Below, piece after piece: positions 4,715 to 5,705 of a stretch of 5,705 nucleotides of DNA. The position numbers and the translations under genes were made by a program. The notes under the pieces are model-generated. The model saw nothing but the letters and a program-made list of their open reading frames with translations. It was not told where the DNA came from and ran no database searches. Each line of letters starts with the position of its first letter. The first letter of the stretch is position 1. This stretch comes from an uncultured Clostridia bacterium (lineage in GTDB: Bacteria; Bacillota; Clostridia; TANB77; CAG-508), in assembly GCA_934179885.1 (NCBI GenBank), contig CAKPQY010000056.1, forward strand, positions 1-5,705. Direction: 5' to 3'.

Positions 4715-5705
4715 ATGTTAGAGCTAGAGGAAACTATAAAATTACTTAATGAATTAAATGAAAAATTAAAGAATTTAGGTGAGTCTCTTTGACATACCAA
4801 AATTAGAAAAACAATTAAAAGAACTTGAAGAGCAAACAACTCAGCAAGAATTTTGGGAAGATACAGAAAATACCACTAAAGTATTATCAGAAATAAAAAA
4901 AATAAAAGGAAAATATACTAAATACAAAGAACTAGAAAAAGAATTAAACAATTTGTTAGAATTATCAGAACTTGTACAAGAAGAATATGATGAAGAAATA
5001 GTAAAAGACATAATAAAAAATACCAAGAAAGCACAAAGAGATTTAGAAAAACTAGAACTAGAAACATTATTATCTGGAAAATATGATTCAAATAATGCCA
5101 TAGTCACAATTCATCCAGGTGCAGGAGGAACGGAATCTCAAGACTGGGCTGAAATGTTATACAGAATGTACACTAGATGGGCTACAAAAAATGAGTATGA
5201 AGTAAAAGAACTTGATTACTTAGAAGGGGAAGAGGCAGGAATAAAAAGTGTTACATTTGAAATAGTAGGACAAAATGCTTATGGATACATGAAAGGTGAA
5301 AAAGGAGTGCATAGATTAGTTAGAATTTCACCATTTGATGCAGGAGGAAGAAGACATACATCTTTTGCATCAGTAGAAGTCTTACCAGAAATAACAGAAG
5401 ATATCGAAATAAATATAAATCCAGATGACTTAAGAATTGATACATACAGAGCATCAGGAGCAGGAGGTCAACATATAAATAAAACATCATCTGCTGTAAG
5501 AATAACACATATTCCAACTAATATAGTAGTTGCATGTCAATCAGAGCGTTCTCAAATTCAAAATAGAGAAACTGCTATGAAAATGTTAAAATCAAAATTA
5601 TTTGACTTAAAAGAACAAGAACATAAAGAAAAAATTGAAGATTTAAAAGGTGAGCAACGAGACATTGCTTGGGGAAGTCAAATTCGTTCTTATGTTTTTT
5701 GCCCA
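4715..5705 (+). CDS. prfB: Peptide chain release factor 2 (RF2), programmed +1 frameshift, 3' partial
   Basis: RF2 releases finished peptides from the ribosome at UGA and UAA stops. Translation starts at the ATG at 4715 (AAAGGAG at 4699-4705, 9 nt upstream) and reads 25 codons to CTT (4787-4789), where the next in-frame codon is TGA (4790-4792). A +1 slip skips T4790 and continues with GAC at 4791, giving a coding join of 4715-4789 and 4791-5705. The product so far is 330 residues; full-length RF2 is about 365, so roughly 35-40 are lost at the window end. The N-terminal half is a charged helical domain. The stop-codon-reading tripeptide Ser-Pro-Phe is at 205-207 (5328-5336). The peptidyl-transferase-centre Gly-Gly-Gln is at 250-252 (5463-5471) in [17 protein letters not shown]. 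As I recall, both motifs sit at the same residue numbers in E. coli RF2. SPF rather than PxT identifies RF2, not RF1. Expression should be autoregulated through the internal stop. Confidence 0.97.
4777..4793 (+). promoter_or_regulatory. prfB programmed +1 frameshift site
   Basis: The Shine-Dalgarno-like AGGTGA (4777-4782) lies 4 nt before the slippery CTT-TGA-C (4787-4793). When RF2 is scarce the UGA is decoded slowly and the ribosome, helped by the internal Shine-Dalgarno pairing, slips forward so that CUU re-pairs as UUU. When RF2 is plentiful it terminates at codon 26 and yields a 25-residue peptide. The CUUUGAC core is the conserved bacterial form. Confidence 0.96.

Noticed and set aside
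4841..5517. Minus-strand open frames of 88 and 65 codons inside prfB
   Set aside because: They are low-complexity Ser/Phe/Leu-rich mirror images of the prfB coding sequence without start signals.

Overview
The window is about 5.7 kb of very AT-rich DNA with all genes on the + strand. Strong AGGAGG/AAAGGAG ribosome-binding sites, sigma-A-type promoters (TTGAAA-N17-TATTAT) and A/T-ending codons point to a low-GC Firmicute, most likely a clostridial or similar gut anaerobe. This is an inference from composition and signals; no rRNA is present to fix the taxonomy.

Left part (1-3785): the end of an envelope-polysaccharide or amino-sugar operon. In order it holds the C-terminal part of a polytopic GT-C/DUF2142-like membrane protein (cut by the window edge), a WecE/RffA-type dTDP-4-amino-4,6-dideoxygalactose transaminase, an ATP-grasp ligase, and two overlapping four-helix EamA/SMR-like membrane proteins arranged like the ArnE/ArnF flippase pair. 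Gaps are short (16, 22 and 24 nt, then an 8-nt overlap), so these look co-transcribed. A working model is that a 4-amino-sugar nucleotide is made by the transaminase and perhaps acylated by the ATP-grasp enzyme. Once lipid-linked it would be flipped by the small-protein pair and transferred outside by the GT-C-like protein. Only the transaminase step is well supported; the rest is inference.

Middle (3786-4442): a junction zone. Directly after the operon lies a decayed internal fragment of a histidine-phosphatase (phosphoglycerate-mutase-like) gene, without start or catalytic motif. Two small genes of unknown function follow (73 and 75 codons). They appear to be divergent paralogues, and each is driven by a nearly identical extended -10 promoter. 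A strong intrinsic terminator separates them.

Right part (4442-5705): the second small gene is followed, after a short hairpin that includes its stop codon, by prfB (release factor 2). prfB carries the classic autoregulatory +1 frameshift site (AGGTGA...CTT TGA C) at codons 25-26 and is cut by the window end after the GGQ domain. The layout suggests a variable surface-polysaccharide cluster abutting a conserved housekeeping gene, with a gene relic and a duplicated small-gene pair at the boundary.
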